Translations under genes and position numbers: made by a program
The notes under the pieces: model-generated
Databases searched by the model: none
Told to the model about the DNA's origin: nothing
The model's input: only the letters and a program-made list of their open reading frames with translations
Source of the DNA: an uncultured Duncaniella sp.
Lineage (GTDB): Bacteria; Bacteroidota; Bacteroidia; Bacteroidales; Muribaculaceae
Reading direction: 5' to 3'
Length of the DNA stretch: 64,000 nt
Assembly: GCF_910577345.1 (NCBI RefSeq)
Contig: NZ_CAJTMT010000013.1
Location: 25,463-89,462 of the forward strand
In this document: positions 9,714 through 18,463 of the stretch, in pieces
Layout: every line of letters begins with the position of its first letter
Position numbering within the stretch: position 1 is the stretch's first letter

Positions 9714-9899
9714 AAGGATAAGATAATGTGGCGAAACAAAATTAATGGATGGGAAGCGCCCACGCAACTATTTTGTGATTGATTACAATAGTTTTAGCTT
9801 TCTTGACAATTACACCCGCCCACCCCCGCAGCCCAAAACTCACCTTAATTTATAATAATAGCCAAGCCCATCCGTTAAATATAAGAAGTAACAACCGCC

Positions 9900-10934
9900 A
9901 TGCCAACATCACCCCTCCGACACAGCGCACTCCGCCTCCTCCTGCTCACCGCAACCGCAGGAGCAGCCCTCCATATCCACGCACAGGACACCTCACCCGC
10001 CTACAGCTTCCTCAACCTCCCCTCCTCCACCCTCACCTACGGCCTCGGAGGAATCAACATCACAGCCATCGAGGACGACATCAACAGCATCGACCAAAAC
10101 CCCGGACTCCTCGGGCCCGAAATCGAAATGCAGCTCGGCGTCAACTACATGCGCTACATCGGCGAAAGCAACTTCGCAGGAGTCAAATTCGGCAAAAGCG
10201 CCGGCGAGCACGGAGCATGGGCAGCCGCAGTCCAATACTTCGGCTACGGCACCATCAAAGGAGCCGACGTCAACGGCACCCTCACAGGCGACTTCTCCCC
10301 CAAGGACATCGTCTTCAGCGGCACATACGCCCACGACATCACCGACCGCTGGCGCGGAGGCGCAACCCTCAAATTCATCCACTCCTCCTACGACTCCTAC
10401 ACCGCCATGGCCCTCGCCACCGACCTCGGCGTCAACTACTACGACCCCGAAACAAACCTCTCCTTCTCAGCCGTCGTCGCCAACCTCGGAGGCCAAATCA
10501 AACGCTTCAACGAAAGCTACGACCGCCTCCCCGTCGACATCCGCCTCGGCATCTCCAAATCATTCGGCTCCCTCCCCGTCACATGGTCCGTCACCGCATG
10601 GAACCTCACCCGTTGGCACCTCCCCTTCTACGACAACGGCGACGGCACCGAAAGCTCCTCCCCCCAAATCAAAGACAAATTCGGCTCCAACCTCCTGCGC
10701 CACCTCATCTTCGCCGCAGACTTCGTCCCAAGCGAGAAATTCCACGTCGGCATCGGCTACAACTACAAGACCCGCACCGACATGTCGACCTACAAACGCA
10801 GCTTCCTCTCCGGCTTCTCAGCCTGCGCCGGCATCAACGTGCGCAACTTTGCCGTAGGCATCGCACTCTCCCAGCCCCACAACGGAGCCACAACAATAAT
10901 GCTCAACCTATCAACCAAGCTATATGAGTTCTGA
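9900..10934 (+). CDS. porQ: Type IX secretion system protein PorQ
   Basis: 344 residues with a signal peptide (about 1-28, ending HIHAQ). The mature protein is a beta-barrel-like outer-membrane protein with many alternating aromatic strands, and it starts with the PorQ pattern (YSFLNLPSSTLTYGLGG, then a D-D-I-N-S-I-DQNPGLL motif). PorQ is a T9SS accessory of the PorV family that helps present or attach cargo at the cell surface. The stop overlaps the cmk start by 11 bases; a porQ-cmk neighbourhood is common in Bacteroidales. Third positions are strongly C-biased, which leaves a long spurious frame on the same strand. Confidence 0.88.
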   Translation: MPTSPLRHSALRLLLLTATAGAALHIHAQDTSPAYSFLNLPSSTLTYGLGGINITAIEDDINSIDQNPGLLGPEIEMQLGVNYMRYIGESNFAGVKFGKSAGEHGAWAAAVQYFGYGTIKGADVNGTLTGDFSPKDIVFSGTYAHDITDRWRGGATLKFIHSSYDSYTAMALATDLGVNYYDPETNLSFSAVVANLGGQIKRFNESYDRLPVDIRLGISKSFGSLPVTWSVTAWNLTRWHLPFYDNGDGTESSSPQIKDKFGSNLLRHLIFAADFVPSEKFHVGIGYNYKTRTDMSTYKRSFLSGFSACAGINVRNFAVGIALSQPHNGATTIMLNLSTKLYEF

Positions 10935-11622
10935 TAAAATAATCATAGCCATCGACGGCTACTCCTCATCAGGCAAAAGCACGATGGCACGCCGCCTCGC
11001 AAAGACAATAGGCTACCGCTACATCGACTCCGGAGCAATGTACCGCGCAGTCACCCTCTACGCAATGCGCCACAACCTCATCAACCCCGACGGCACAGTC
11101 GACGCCCCCCGCCTCGAAACAGCCCTCCCCGACATCAGCATCGACTTCAAGGTCGACGGCGACGGCCAGCAGACCCTCCTCAACGGAGAAATTGTCGAGA
11201 ACGAAATCCGCACCCTCGAAGTCTCCAACCACGTCTCACCCGTAGCCGCAATCCCCGCCGTGCGCCACGCCCTCGTCAAGATGCAGCGCGCAATGGGCGA
11301 AACCAAAGGCATCGTCATGGACGGCCGCGACATTGGCACCGTAGTCTTCCCCCACGCCGAAATGAAAGTCTTCTGCAACGCCACCCCCGAACGCCGCGCC
11401 GAACGCCGCTTCAAGGAACTCACCGAAAAAGGCGCCACAGTCACCTACGAAGAGGTCCTCGCCAACGTCATGCAACGTGACCACATCGACATGACACGCG
11501 AGGAAAGCCCACTCCGCTGCGCCGACGACGCCGTCATGCTCGACAACTCCGCAATGACCATCGACGAGCAGAACGACTGGCTCCTCAACCTCTACCGGTC
11601 AATCACCGGCAAAAAGGACTGA
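10924..11622 (+). CDS. cmk: Cytidylate kinase
   Basis: 232 residues, the normal length for (d)CMP kinase, which phosphorylates CMP and dCMP with ATP in pyrimidine nucleotide supply. It shows the P-loop GYSSSGKST (about residues 12-20), DSGAMYRAVTLYA, the GRDIGTVVFP motif and the RAERRFKEL lid. The start lies inside the 3' end of porQ (11-base overlap), pointing to translational coupling. It is followed after 61 bases by ispH. Confidence 0.96.
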   Translation: MSSDKIIIAIDGYSSSGKSTMARRLAKTIGYRYIDSGAMYRAVTLYAMRHNLINPDGTVDAPRLETALPDISIDFKVDGDGQQTLLNGEIVENEIRTLEVSNHVSPVAAIPAVRHALVKMQRAMGETKGIVMDGRDIGTVVFPHAEMKVFCNATPERRAERRFKELTEKGATVTYEEVLANVMQRDHIDMTREESPLRCADDAVMLDNSAMTIDEQNDWLLNLYRSITGKKD

Positions 11623-11683
11623 CCCACGGCAACCCGTCCATAGCCCAACCCCATCCCACAACCATCACCCCCACACGACAATC

Positions 11684-12568
11684 TTGGAGAACAAGACACC
11701 CATCATAGAAATCGACGCCCGCTCCGGCTTCTGCCACGGAGTCGTGACAGCCATCAGAAAGGCCGAAGAGGAACTCGAACGCAGCGAACAGCCCCTCTAC
11801 TGCCTCGGCGACATCGTCCACAACAGCGACGAAGTCGAACGCCTCGAACGCAAAGGCCTCTCCACCATCACCCACGACGACCTCCGCAAACTCTCCTCAT
11901 CGAGAGTCCTGCTCCGCGCCCACGGCGAGCCCCCCTCCACCTACGCACTGGCCAAGGAAAAGGGCATCGAAATCATCGACGCGACCTGCCCCGTGGTCCT
12001 GCGCCTCCAGCAACGCATCAAGGACACCTACGACAACTCCTCACCCCGCCCGCAGATTGTCATCTACGGAAAGGCAGGCCACGCGGAAGTCAACGGCCTC
12101 GTCGGTCAGACCAACGGCGAAGCCATAGTCGTCGAGAACCTCGACCAGCTCTCCAAAATAGACTTCTCACGTGACATCGCCTTCTACTCCCAGACCACCA
12201 TGCCCCTTCAGGGCTTCGCGGAGATGGTCGATGAAATCACCCGTCGCCTTGACGCAGGAGTGAAATTCGAATACTTCGACACCATCTGCCGTCAGGTGGC
12301 CAACCGCGTGGACCATCTCCGGGATTTCGCCCGCCGCCACGACGTCATCCTCTTCGTCGCAGGAGCCAAGAGCAGCAACGGCAAGGTGCTCTACAACGAA
12401 TGCCGAAGCGTCAACGAGCGCTCCCACCTCGTCTCCAATCCCACCGACTTCCGCAGCGAATGGCTCGAAGGCGCCGAAAGCATCGGCATCTGCGGTGCCA
12501 CATCCACCCCCCGCTGGCTCATGGAGGATGTCCGCGACACGGTTGCGACAGCCGTTGAGAAAAGATAA
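11684..12568 (+). CDS. ispH: 4-hydroxy-3-methylbut-2-enyl diphosphate reductase
   Basis: 294 residues. IspH (LytB) is the 4Fe-4S enzyme that makes IPP and DMAPP in the last step of the MEP isoprenoid pathway. The three cluster cysteines are visible in SGFCHGVV (near residue 14), DATCPVV (near 104) and ICGATSTPRW (near 277), and the AHGEPPS motif is present. No ATG is available near the conserved N-terminus; translation most likely starts at the TTG at 11684, only nine codons before the conserved ARSGF segment. It is in an operon with porQ-cmk upstream. Confidence 0.95.
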   Translation: MENKTPIIEIDARSGFCHGVVTAIRKAEEELERSEQPLYCLGDIVHNSDEVERLERKGLSTITHDDLRKLSSSRVLLRAHGEPPSTYALAKEKGIEIIDATCPVVLRLQQRIKDTYDNSSPRPQIVIYGKAGHAEVNGLVGQTNGEAIVVENLDQLSKIDFSRDIAFYSQTTMPLQGFAEMVDEITRRLDAGVKFEYFDTICRQVANRVDHLRDFARRHDVILFVAGAKSSNGKVLYNECRSVNERSHLVSNPTDFRSEWLEGAESIGICGATSTPRWLMEDVRDTVATAVEKR

Positions 12569-12601
12569 AGGGAATCCCACACCTATTTATATATAGTAAG
12601 C

Positions 12602-13102
12602 ATGGATAATTTCGTTGCCATCGACGTCGAGACCGCCAACGCAGAACCAACCTCAATCTGCGCCATTGCTGCCGTCAAGGTTGTCGACGGTTGCATCGTC
12701 GACCGTTTCTATGAACTTGTCAAACCCGAACCGGAATACTACTTCCGTCATTTCACCCTCAACATTCACGGAATCGGACGCAAGGACACGGAAAATGCCC
12801 GCGTGTTCAGCGAAGTCTGGAGCGACATCGACAAGATGATAGGCAAGTTGCCGCTCGTAGCCCACAACAAGGCGTTCGACGAACGCTGCATCCGCGCCGC
12901 CCACCGCGCCTACAGCATGGACTACCCCGACTATCCATTCTTCTGCACCTTCCAGACCGCCCGCCGGAAATTCCCCCGCACCCTGCTCTCATCCTACTCC
13001 CTCCCCTACGTCTGCGAATTTCTCGGCATTCCGTTCTATAACCACCACAACGCCCTCGCCGATGCCGAAGGGTGTGCGAAAATCGCAATGGCAATCCTAT
13101 GA
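12602..13102 (+). CDS. DEDDh-type 3'-5' exonuclease (DnaQ/PolC exonuclease-like)
   Basis: 166 residues forming a stand-alone exonuclease domain. Motif I is AIDVETANAEPTSIC (Asp and Glu metal ligands near residues 8-10), Exo II is around LPLVAHNKAFDERC, and Exo III is HNALADAEGCA. Family members remove 3' nucleotides from DNA or RNA. There are no polymerase or BRCT domains. It lies 33 bases after ispH in the same direction and its stop overlaps the next start (ATGA). Confidence 0.88.
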   Translation: MDNFVAIDVETANAEPTSICAIAAVKVVDGCIVDRFYELVKPEPEYYFRHFTLNIHGIGRKDTENARVFSEVWSDIDKMIGKLPLVAHNKAFDERCIRAAHRAYSMDYPDYPFFCTFQTARRKFPRTLLSSYSLPYVCEFLGIPFYNHHNALADAEGCAKIAMAIL

Positions 13103-13443
13103 TAAAATCTTTAAAGGCAATCATCCTGACCACCATCCTGCTCTCAGGTGGAATGACAGTAATGACATCGTGTGGCGGCGATAACTCTTCCCCTAAAAAT
13201 AGCCGGAAGGTCTCGTCGAGAGTCGTCGATCAGAATGCCTACGGGCTTGGCGCGGAACATGCGCGTCTCCTTCTTGAAAATGTCGGCAGCGAGGACCGAG
13301 TGCAGGACGGGCTGCTCGAAGTACGCGCACGGATGAGCAACATCGAGTCGAAATTCGGCCGTCAGTCCTCGGTGGACTACGAGCGCGGTTTCACTGACTA
13401 CATCAAGGAAAACTGCGATTCGCTCGCACAGATAATTTTTTAG
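13099..13443 (+). CDS. Small lipoprotein of unknown function
   Basis: 114 residues from the ATG at 13099, which overlaps the exonuclease stop by four bases; an upstream in-frame ATG exists but would lie within that gene. The lipoprotein signal ends at VMTSC (Cys25). The mature part (about 90 residues) is charged and helical, with a conserved-looking AYGLGAEHARLLLEN segment and a YERGFTDYI segment. I do not recognise a family; it resembles small Bacteroidales lipoproteins. Last gene of the porQ operon. Confidence 0.75.
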   Translation: MIKSLKAIILTTILLSGGMTVMTSCGGDNSSPKNSRKVSSRVVDQNAYGLGAEHARLLLENVGSEDRVQDGLLEVRARMSNIESKFGRQSSVDYERGFTDYIKENCDSLAQIIF

Positions 13444-13470
13444 CTTTTTCTGTTAAATTAACAATCCGTC

Positions 13471-13502
13471 TTTGGGGCTTCGTTTGGAATTTCATAAATT
13501 TG
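13471..13502 (+). promoter_or_regulatory. Bacteroidetes-type promoter for thrC
   Basis: TTTG at 13471-13474, a 20-base spacer and TAAATTTG at 13495-13502 match the sigma-ABfr consensus exactly. The start of transcription is expected near 13509, about 18 bases before the ATG. Confidence 0.75.
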
Positions 13503-13526
13503 CTTGACCTATTTCTACAATAACTC

Positions 13527-14846
13527 ATGCAGTTCTACAGCACAAACGGACAATGCCCTCCTGCTTCGCTCGAAGAAGCTGTCATGACCGGACTTGCACC
13601 CGACGGCGGACTTTACATGCCCGAACGCATTCCGGTCATCCCCCGTGCATTCTTTAATAATATAGGTGAGATGTCGGTCTGCGAAATCGCCTACATCGTC
13701 GCGACATCCGTACTCGGCGAAATCATTGATGCAGCAGAGCTCAAGCAAATCGTATTCGACACCTTCTCTTTCGAAATTCCGTTAAGGAAAATCGACAGCG
13801 ACATCTATGCCCTCGAACTTTTCCACGGTCCCACGCTTGCATTCAAGGATGTCGGCGCGCGCTTCCTCGCCCGCATCATCAGTCATTTTTCCAATCCTGC
13901 CGACAAGGAGGTCAACGTCCTCGTCGCAACTTCCGGAGACTCCGGAGGAGCGGTTGCAGCAGGTTTCCACAAGGTCCCGGGCGTGAAGGTTTTCGTCCTC
14001 TATCCGGAGCGCGGACTGACGGCAATGCAACGCCACCAGTTCACATCGCTCGGCGACAATGTCTATCCCATTGAGGTCATGGGCACCTTTGATGACTGCC
14101 AGAGAGTGGTGAAAGAGGCCTTTGTGGATCCACATCTGAGGGAAGAGATGCACATCACCTCCGCAAATTCCATCAATGTCTGCCGTCTGCTTCCGCAGAT
14201 GTTCTACTACTTCTACGGCTACAGTCAGTTACTGCGCAACGAATCGGTCGACCGTCCATGCACGGACAAAGTGGTCATTTCCGTACCCTGCGGCAATCTC
14301 GGGAATCTGACGGCGGGACTATTGGCAATGAGAATGGGTCTTCCGGTCAGCCGTTTTGTGGTAGCCAACAACGTAAACGATCCATTTGCCCGCTATCTCT
14401 CCAACGGCAAATTCACACCGCAGACCCCGGTGCGCACAATCGCCTGTGCAATGGACGTAGGCAATCCTTCGAACTTCTCACGCATCCTTGACATCTATGA
14501 CGGCGATTATGAGCGCATCCACCGCGACATGACCGGCTACTCCTTCTCTGACGCGGAAATCGCTGAGAGCATGAAGGAAGTGTATGACCGCAACGGCTAC
14601 GTAATGGATCCGCACGGAGCAACAGCCTACCGCGCCTTGCGTCGCAATCTCTCGTCGGGAGAGAAAGGCATATTCCTCGCCACGGCCCATCCTTCGAAAT
14701 TTTCAAAGACTGTCGAAAGCATAACAGGCGTGAAATTCACCACTCCAATGTCGGCTCCGACGGAGGATGTCAGCGAGCATCACCCGACTCCCCGCATCAC
14801 CCCCTCGCTCCCCGCTCTGAAAAAATTTCTGCTTTCTGCAACGTAA
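13527..14846 (+). CDS. thrC: Threonine synthase
   Basis: 439 residues. This PLP enzyme turns O-phosphohomoserine into threonine. It has the N-terminal Y-S-T-x-G signature, the PLP-lysine motif HGPTLAFKDVGARF (Lys near residue 108), the phosphate-binding ATSGDSGGAV loop and the CGNLGN motif. The length fits the shorter threonine-synthase class found in Bacteroidetes. It has its own promoter and no threonine-operon partner beside it. Confidence 0.96.
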   Translation: MQFYSTNGQCPPASLEEAVMTGLAPDGGLYMPERIPVIPRAFFNNIGEMSVCEIAYIVATSVLGEIIDAAELKQIVFDTFSFEIPLRKIDSDIYALELFHGPTLAFKDVGARFLARIISHFSNPADKEVNVLVATSGDSGGAVAAGFHKVPGVKVFVLYPERGLTAMQRHQFTSLGDNVYPIEVMGTFDDCQRVVKEAFVDPHLREEMHITSANSINVCRLLPQMFYYFYGYSQLLRNESVDRPCTDKVVISVPCGNLGNLTAGLLAMRMGLPVSRFVVANNVNDPFARYLSNGKFTPQTPVRTIACAMDVGNPSNFSRILDIYDGDYERIHRDMTGYSFSDAEIAESMKEVYDRNGYVMDPHGATAYRALRRNLSSGEKGIFLATAHPSKFSKTVESITGVKFTTPMSAPTEDVSEHHPTPRITPSLPALKKFLLSAT

Positions 14847-14862
14847 ATCAATACTTTTTTGT

Positions 14863-14870
14863 TAAATTTG
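14863..14870 (+). promoter_or_regulatory. -7 element for the 121-residue protein gene
   Basis: TAAATTTG matches the Bacteroides -7 box; no good -33 TTTG at 19-21 bases. It would give a leader of about 70 bases. Confidence 0.45.
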
Positions 14871-14946
14871 CAATATGACTTGCCAAAACAGTCCTTCACA
14901 GACCGATTTGGCAACCCTACTACTAACCCTTAACCCAAGAAAAGCA

Positions 14947-15312
14947 ATGGCTTCCAACAAACGACTCCTTAAAAAAGAAATCCGCATGATATGCGGCGCA
15001 CTCGCAGGCGAATGCGTAGTGGCCAAAATCACCGTTCCCGGTATTGACCGCGAGCAGCTCAACGCCATTATCTACGAGCTCGCCGACCTTCAGGAAAACG
15101 CGCTCCGCCGCATCAGCATCACCTTCCCCCAGTCGCCCAAGGCATTTGCCAACGAAGGCGAATACCGCAAGGCACGCCGTGCCTATTTCGCAGCAGCCTT
15201 CGGCAAACTGAAAGCTGAATTCAATGCCCACATCGAGGCAATCGTCAAGAAGATGAATGCAACTCTGCCTCAAGAACAGAAGGACGCAAACATCGCCGCC
15301 CTCAAAGCGTAA
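14947..15312 (+). CDS. Conserved hypothetical alpha-helical protein
   Basis: 121 residues from the ATG at 14947. The frame is open further upstream, but the extension overlaps the promoter and is not protein-like. The protein is soluble and rich in Lys, Arg, Glu and Ala, with predicted amphipathic helices and two possible metal-binding cysteines (Cys15 and Cys21). I do not recognise a functional family; it has the look of a short conserved Bacteroidales cytoplasmic protein. It is 44 bases upstream of an acyltransferase gene in the same direction. Confidence 0.65.
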   Translation: MASNKRLLKKEIRMICGALAGECVVAKITVPGIDREQLNAIIYELADLQENALRRISITFPQSPKAFANEGEYRKARRAYFAAAFGKLKAEFNAHIEAIVKKMNATLPQEQKDANIAALKA

Positions 15313-15356
15313 GATTCCCACCGCCAACAAGAACAATTCCGTAATTCCGAGTGATT

Positions 15357-15893
15357 ATGTCCATTTGCAAATCATTATTGAAGCTTTTCGGCTGGAAAGT
15401 ATGCTGCACCGTACCCGATTATCCGAAATGTATAATCTGCGTGGCACCCCACACATCCAACTGGGACTTTGTACTCGGAAAACTTGCCTATTGGTCGCTC
15501 GGCCGCCAAGCCGGATTTCTCATCAAGGAAACATGGTTCTTCTTTCCGATGAACCTGCTCTTCAAAGCTTTCGGAGGAATCCCTGTCCCCCGCCGACGTG
15601 GCTCTTCCCTGACCGATGTGTTGATTGCCAAGTTCAATGCATCGACCAAAATGTCGCTCGCAATCACCCCTGAGGGGACACGCGCAAGGGTGAGCGAGTG
15701 GCGAACAGGCTTCCTGCGCATTGCCTACGGCGCCGGTGTCCCGATAGTCCTCGGTGCGATAGATGCAGCTAACAAAACCGTGCATCTCGAACGCACCTAT
15801 CATCCGACCGGAAACATCGAAGCCGATATGGCTGCAATAAAGAAATACTACAGCGTTTTCGACGGCATCAAGCCCGAAAACTTCACTATCTGA
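15357..15893 (+). CDS. 1-acyl-sn-glycerol-3-phosphate acyltransferase family protein
   Basis: 178 residues. The PlsC signature is clear: the catalytic block HTSNWDF (about residues 32-38, an HX4D motif) and the substrate-binding block ITPEGTR (about 106-112). Such enzymes acylate lysophosphatidate or related lysolipids at the inner membrane. It is shorter than E. coli PlsC and lacks an obvious N-terminal membrane anchor beyond a short hydrophobic helix, which is common for the small Bacteroidetes paralogues. A GTG six bases upstream is possible, but the ATG is preferred. Confidence 0.85.
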   Translation: MSICKSLLKLFGWKVCCTVPDYPKCIICVAPHTSNWDFVLGKLAYWSLGRQAGFLIKETWFFFPMNLLFKAFGGIPVPRRRGSSLTDVLIAKFNASTKMSLAITPEGTRARVSEWRTGFLRIAYGAGVPIVLGAIDAANKTVHLERTYHPTGNIEADMAAIKKYYSVFDGIKPENFTI

Positions 15894-15942
15894 AAAATCC
15901 CGTTCTGTGAGCCGTAAGGCCCCTGAATCCCTGTCACCATCA

Positions 15943-16740
15943 ATGAATCAAGGAATGAAAATTTGTGCCATACCGTTTGACATTGCGTATGCCGATGTGG
16001 AAAACAATCTGATTTCCGCTGCCCATCAGCTCAATCAGGTCGAACCCGACACCGACATTGTCGTTCTGCCCGAACTGTTCACCACATCATTCGTTCCTGA
16101 CGCGAAAACAATCGCCGAAGTTGCGGAAACCAACGACGGCCATACCGTGGACACGTTGAAACGATGGGCACAGTATTTCGGCTTCGCAATAGCAGGAAGT
16201 TTTCTTGCAAAAGGCGACAATGGCAAATATTACAACCGGGCATTTTTCGTCGAACCAATGGGCGATGTCACATTCACCGACAAGCGCCATCTCTTCCCCA
16301 TCTCGTCAGAGAGCCGGACCTACACGCCCGGCAATGCACTGCCCCCGACAATCCGCTACCGTGGATGGAATATCAAGCTCGTCGTATGCTACGACCTGCG
16401 CTTCCCGGTGTGGACACGCAACCAACCTGAAAACCTTTATGACCTGCTCATCGTTCCCTCCAATTGGCCGGTCGCCCGCGTAAAACAATTCAAACTTCTC
16501 CTGAGCGCAAGAGCCGTCGAGAACCAGATTTACACCGTCGGATGCAACCGCACCGGCTCGGATAAATTCGGAGACTACACCACCGGGATGTCAGTCATCT
16601 TCGACAATCTTGGCGACGACATCAAGGAGACACGGCGCAACGGACACATTTACGCGCTCCTTGACCTACAGAATCTGAAAGAAGGACGTGAACGCTTCCC
16701 GGCTTATCTTTCCACCGACCGTTTCACAATCGACCTGTGA
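15943..16740 (+). CDS. Omega-amidase / YafV-type nitrilase-fold hydrolase
   Basis: 265 residues from the ATG at 15943 (15955 is an equally good start, three residues before the conserved core). The nitrilase triad is visible: Glu in LPELFTTSF, Lys in TDKRHLF and Cys in VVCYDLRFP. The pattern matches omega-amidases that hydrolyse alpha-ketoglutaramate and alpha-ketosuccinamate, repairing by-products of glutamine and asparagine transaminases. It lies 49 bases after the acyltransferase and is likely co-transcribed with it. Confidence 0.88.
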   Translation: MNQGMKICAIPFDIAYADVENNLISAAHQLNQVEPDTDIVVLPELFTTSFVPDAKTIAEVAETNDGHTVDTLKRWAQYFGFAIAGSFLAKGDNGKYYNRAFFVEPMGDVTFTDKRHLFPISSESRTYTPGNALPPTIRYRGWNIKLVVCYDLRFPVWTRNQPENLYDLLIVPSNWPVARVKQFKLLLSARAVENQIYTVGCNRTGSDKFGDYTTGMSVIFDNLGDDIKETRRNGHIYALLDLQNLKEGRERFPAYLSTDRFTIDL

Positions 16741-17000
16741 CACTCCTCCAAGCATCTGCATAGTACCGACATTACCATAGGCAAGATGCCTCACCCCTCA
16801 GACTGTCACTCCCACCGACTCTACAGAATTTTTATTTTTCGACTGAAAAGCCCTATCATTTCAGCCTATCCAATCCGATGCCGCTATTTTTTTTGCAATT
16901 TTTGCATAAATTTAGCGCATATTGACTGAACCTTTTCCCCGTATTACCGTTATTCTATTGAAGATTTATTGCATCTAACGTAAACACAACCCTAAACACA

Positions 17001-17156
17001 ATGGAAATGAAAGACAAATTTAACACAGTACACGACGACTTTTTTGGCAACGTGGTAGGAACCATCGTCAAAACCATCAAAAAGAGCGTAGTCACCACTC
17101 CGAACACTGATTTTGTGGCCGATTGGTCAGTTCCCGCAACCCCCAGCCATCCCTAA
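17001..17156 (+). CDS. Candidate 51-residue small protein
   Basis: A short frame begins MEMKDKFNTVHDDFF and ends with a proline-containing tail (SVPATPSHP). It lies in an otherwise empty stretch (16741-17270), starts after an AT-rich leader that contains a TAAATTTA box at 16907-16914, and is closed downstream by a 14-bp hairpin at 17271-17308. The middle (about residues 16-32) is an amphipathic, Lys- and Val-rich helix; there is no signal peptide and no cysteine. I do not recognise a family. Support is a plausible start, promoter-like and terminator flanks, and protein-like composition. Confidence 0.5.
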   Translation: MEMKDKFNTVHDDFFGNVVGTIVKTIKKSVVTTPNTDFVADWSVPATPSHP

Positions 17157-17270
17157 GGCCGGGTAGCCTGCATTCCGAAATTAAAAATCCTACGGACATC
17201 CGGAAACCTTGTATAACCACGGAAACCCGATAAAGTCCGAATTGAATAGCTCATTTTCCCTCTCTTGATA

Positions 17271-17308
17271 AAAATCGGGATTCCTCGACGACAAGGAATC
17301 CCGATTTT
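17271..17308. terminator. 14-bp perfect hairpin, probably bidirectional
   Basis: Arms 17271-17284 and 17295-17308 are perfect reverse complements with a 10-base loop and A/T-rich ends on both sides. It lies between the small plus-strand frame and the minus-strand Hsp15 gene and can terminate both. Confidence 0.75.
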
Positions 17309-17356
17309 GTAATTTTCATATATTCCGGAGCCTGTGAGAAAGCTTCACGCAGACTA

Positions 17357-17785
17357 CTACTCCTCATCCTCGTCCATATCGTCAAGGAAATCAAAATCCC
17401 ATCCGTCGGACATCGACTCGGTAAACTGGGCGAGCTCACGGCCTTCACGCTTAGTCGGACGGCCAAGACCTTTGCGACGGTCAATGAATCCGGAGATTTT
17501 GACGACCTCAAGCAAATCAAGCTCACTCTTTGGAGTGATATTCTCCATGTATTCGGGGACGAGCTTTGCACCGAGACGGTTCTGCGCAAGCGCAAGCACA
17601 CGAAAAGAATAAGTCACCGGCGGCTTGCGCACATTGACCACATCTCCGACCTTGATGGTCCTCGAAGGCTTTGCAATGGCATTACCGACATAGACGCGAC
17701 CTTTCTTGCACGCCTCGGTAGCAACGGTGCGCGTCTTGAACACACGCATCGCCCAAAGCCATTTGTCGATTCTTACCTCATTCAT
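17357..17785 (-). CDS. hslR: S4-domain RNA-binding protein, Hsp15 family
   Basis: 142 residues. The N-terminus is an S4 RNA-binding fold (RIDKWLWAMRVFKTRTVA, then KVGDVV), the signature of heat-shock protein 15, which in E. coli binds stalled 50S subunits carrying nascent chains. The tail (about 105-142) begins GLGRPTKREGREL and ends in a very acidic run, as in Bacteroidetes homologues. It follows pth by nine bases, and with rplY forms a translation-related cluster on the minus strand. The symbol is by homology to the family, not an exact orthology claim. Confidence 0.85.
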   Translation of the reverse strand: MNEVRIDKWLWAMRVFKTRTVATEACKKGRVYVGNAIAKPSRTIKVGDVVNVRKPPVTYSFRVLALAQNRLGAKLVPEYMENITPKSELDLLEVVKISGFIDRRKGLGRPTKREGRELAQFTESMSDGWDFDFLDDMDEDEE

Positions 17786-17794
17786 GGATGCAAC

Positions 17795-18358
17795 TTATTT
17801 ATTGTTATACATGTTCATTGCCGTCTGAATTCCGGCAAGGCAGAAAGTCTTCACGGCATCAACCGCAAGCTCTATGCGCGCACCCATCGCCTTTTCCTCA
17901 TCATCCGTGAAACGACCGAGTACATAGTCAATCTGCGTGCCGCGCGGAAAATCATTTCCGATTCCAAATTTCAGGCGGGGATAGTCCTGCGTACCGAGCA
18001 TTTGGGCAATGTTCTTAAGTCCGTTATGTCCGGCATCGCTTCCACGGGGTTTGATGCGGATGGCTCCGAAGGGAAGGGCGCAGTCGTCGACAATCACGAG
18101 AATCTGACTGTTGTCCACCCCCTCTTTCTCCTTCCAGTAGCGCACGGCATTACCCGAAAGATTCATATAGGTCGAAGGCTTCAGAATGACCAACTGGGCA
18201 TTCTTGACCCTCATCCGGGCAATATCGCCGTAACGTTCGGTCGAAAATGTGGCCCCGCCGCTCTCTGCAAGCGCATCGGCCACCCTGAAACCCGCATTGT
18301 GGCGGGTCATGGCATATTCCGGCCCGATATTTCCAAGTCCGACAATTAAATATTTCAT
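17795..18358 (-). CDS. pth: Peptidyl-tRNA hydrolase
   Basis: 187 residues from the ATG at 18358; a longer frame exists, but the conserved N-terminus MKYLIVGLGNIG begins here. Pth cleaves peptidyl-tRNA that falls off the ribosome. The catalytic His is in TRHNAGF (about residue 20), Asn in STYMNLSG and Asp in VDDCALPFG; GSDAGHNGLKNI is also intact. The length is normal. The rplY-pth order is widely conserved, here followed by the Hsp15 gene. Confidence 0.96.
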   Translation of the reverse strand: MKYLIVGLGNIGPEYAMTRHNAGFRVADALAESGGATFSTERYGDIARMRVKNAQLVILKPSTYMNLSGNAVRYWKEKEGVDNSQILVIVDDCALPFGAIRIKPRGSDAGHNGLKNIAQMLGTQDYPRLKFGIGNDFPRGTQIDYVLGRFTDDEEKAMGARIELAVDAVKTFCLAGIQTAMNMYNNK

Positions 18359-18393
18359 AATTAGCAGTTTTAGAGGGCATTTGATAAACAAAA

Positions 18394-18438
18394 CAACAGA
18401 TTTCCCCTCCGTCACACGAACTTTGAGAAAATCTGTTG
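18394..18438 (-). terminator. Hairpin between rplY and pth
   Basis: Arms 18394-18403 and 18429-18438 pair over 10 bp. On the minus strand the stem is followed by TTTTGTTT. It may attenuate or end rplY transcription before pth. Confidence 0.6.
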
Positions 18439-18463
18439 CTAAGAATTCGACTAAGCGCTAAGC

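Noticed and set aside
9779..10927. A 382-residue plus-strand frame covering porQ
   Set aside because: It is mostly Arg, Pro and His from a shifted reading of porQ. PorQ has a signal peptide, family motifs and coupling to cmk.
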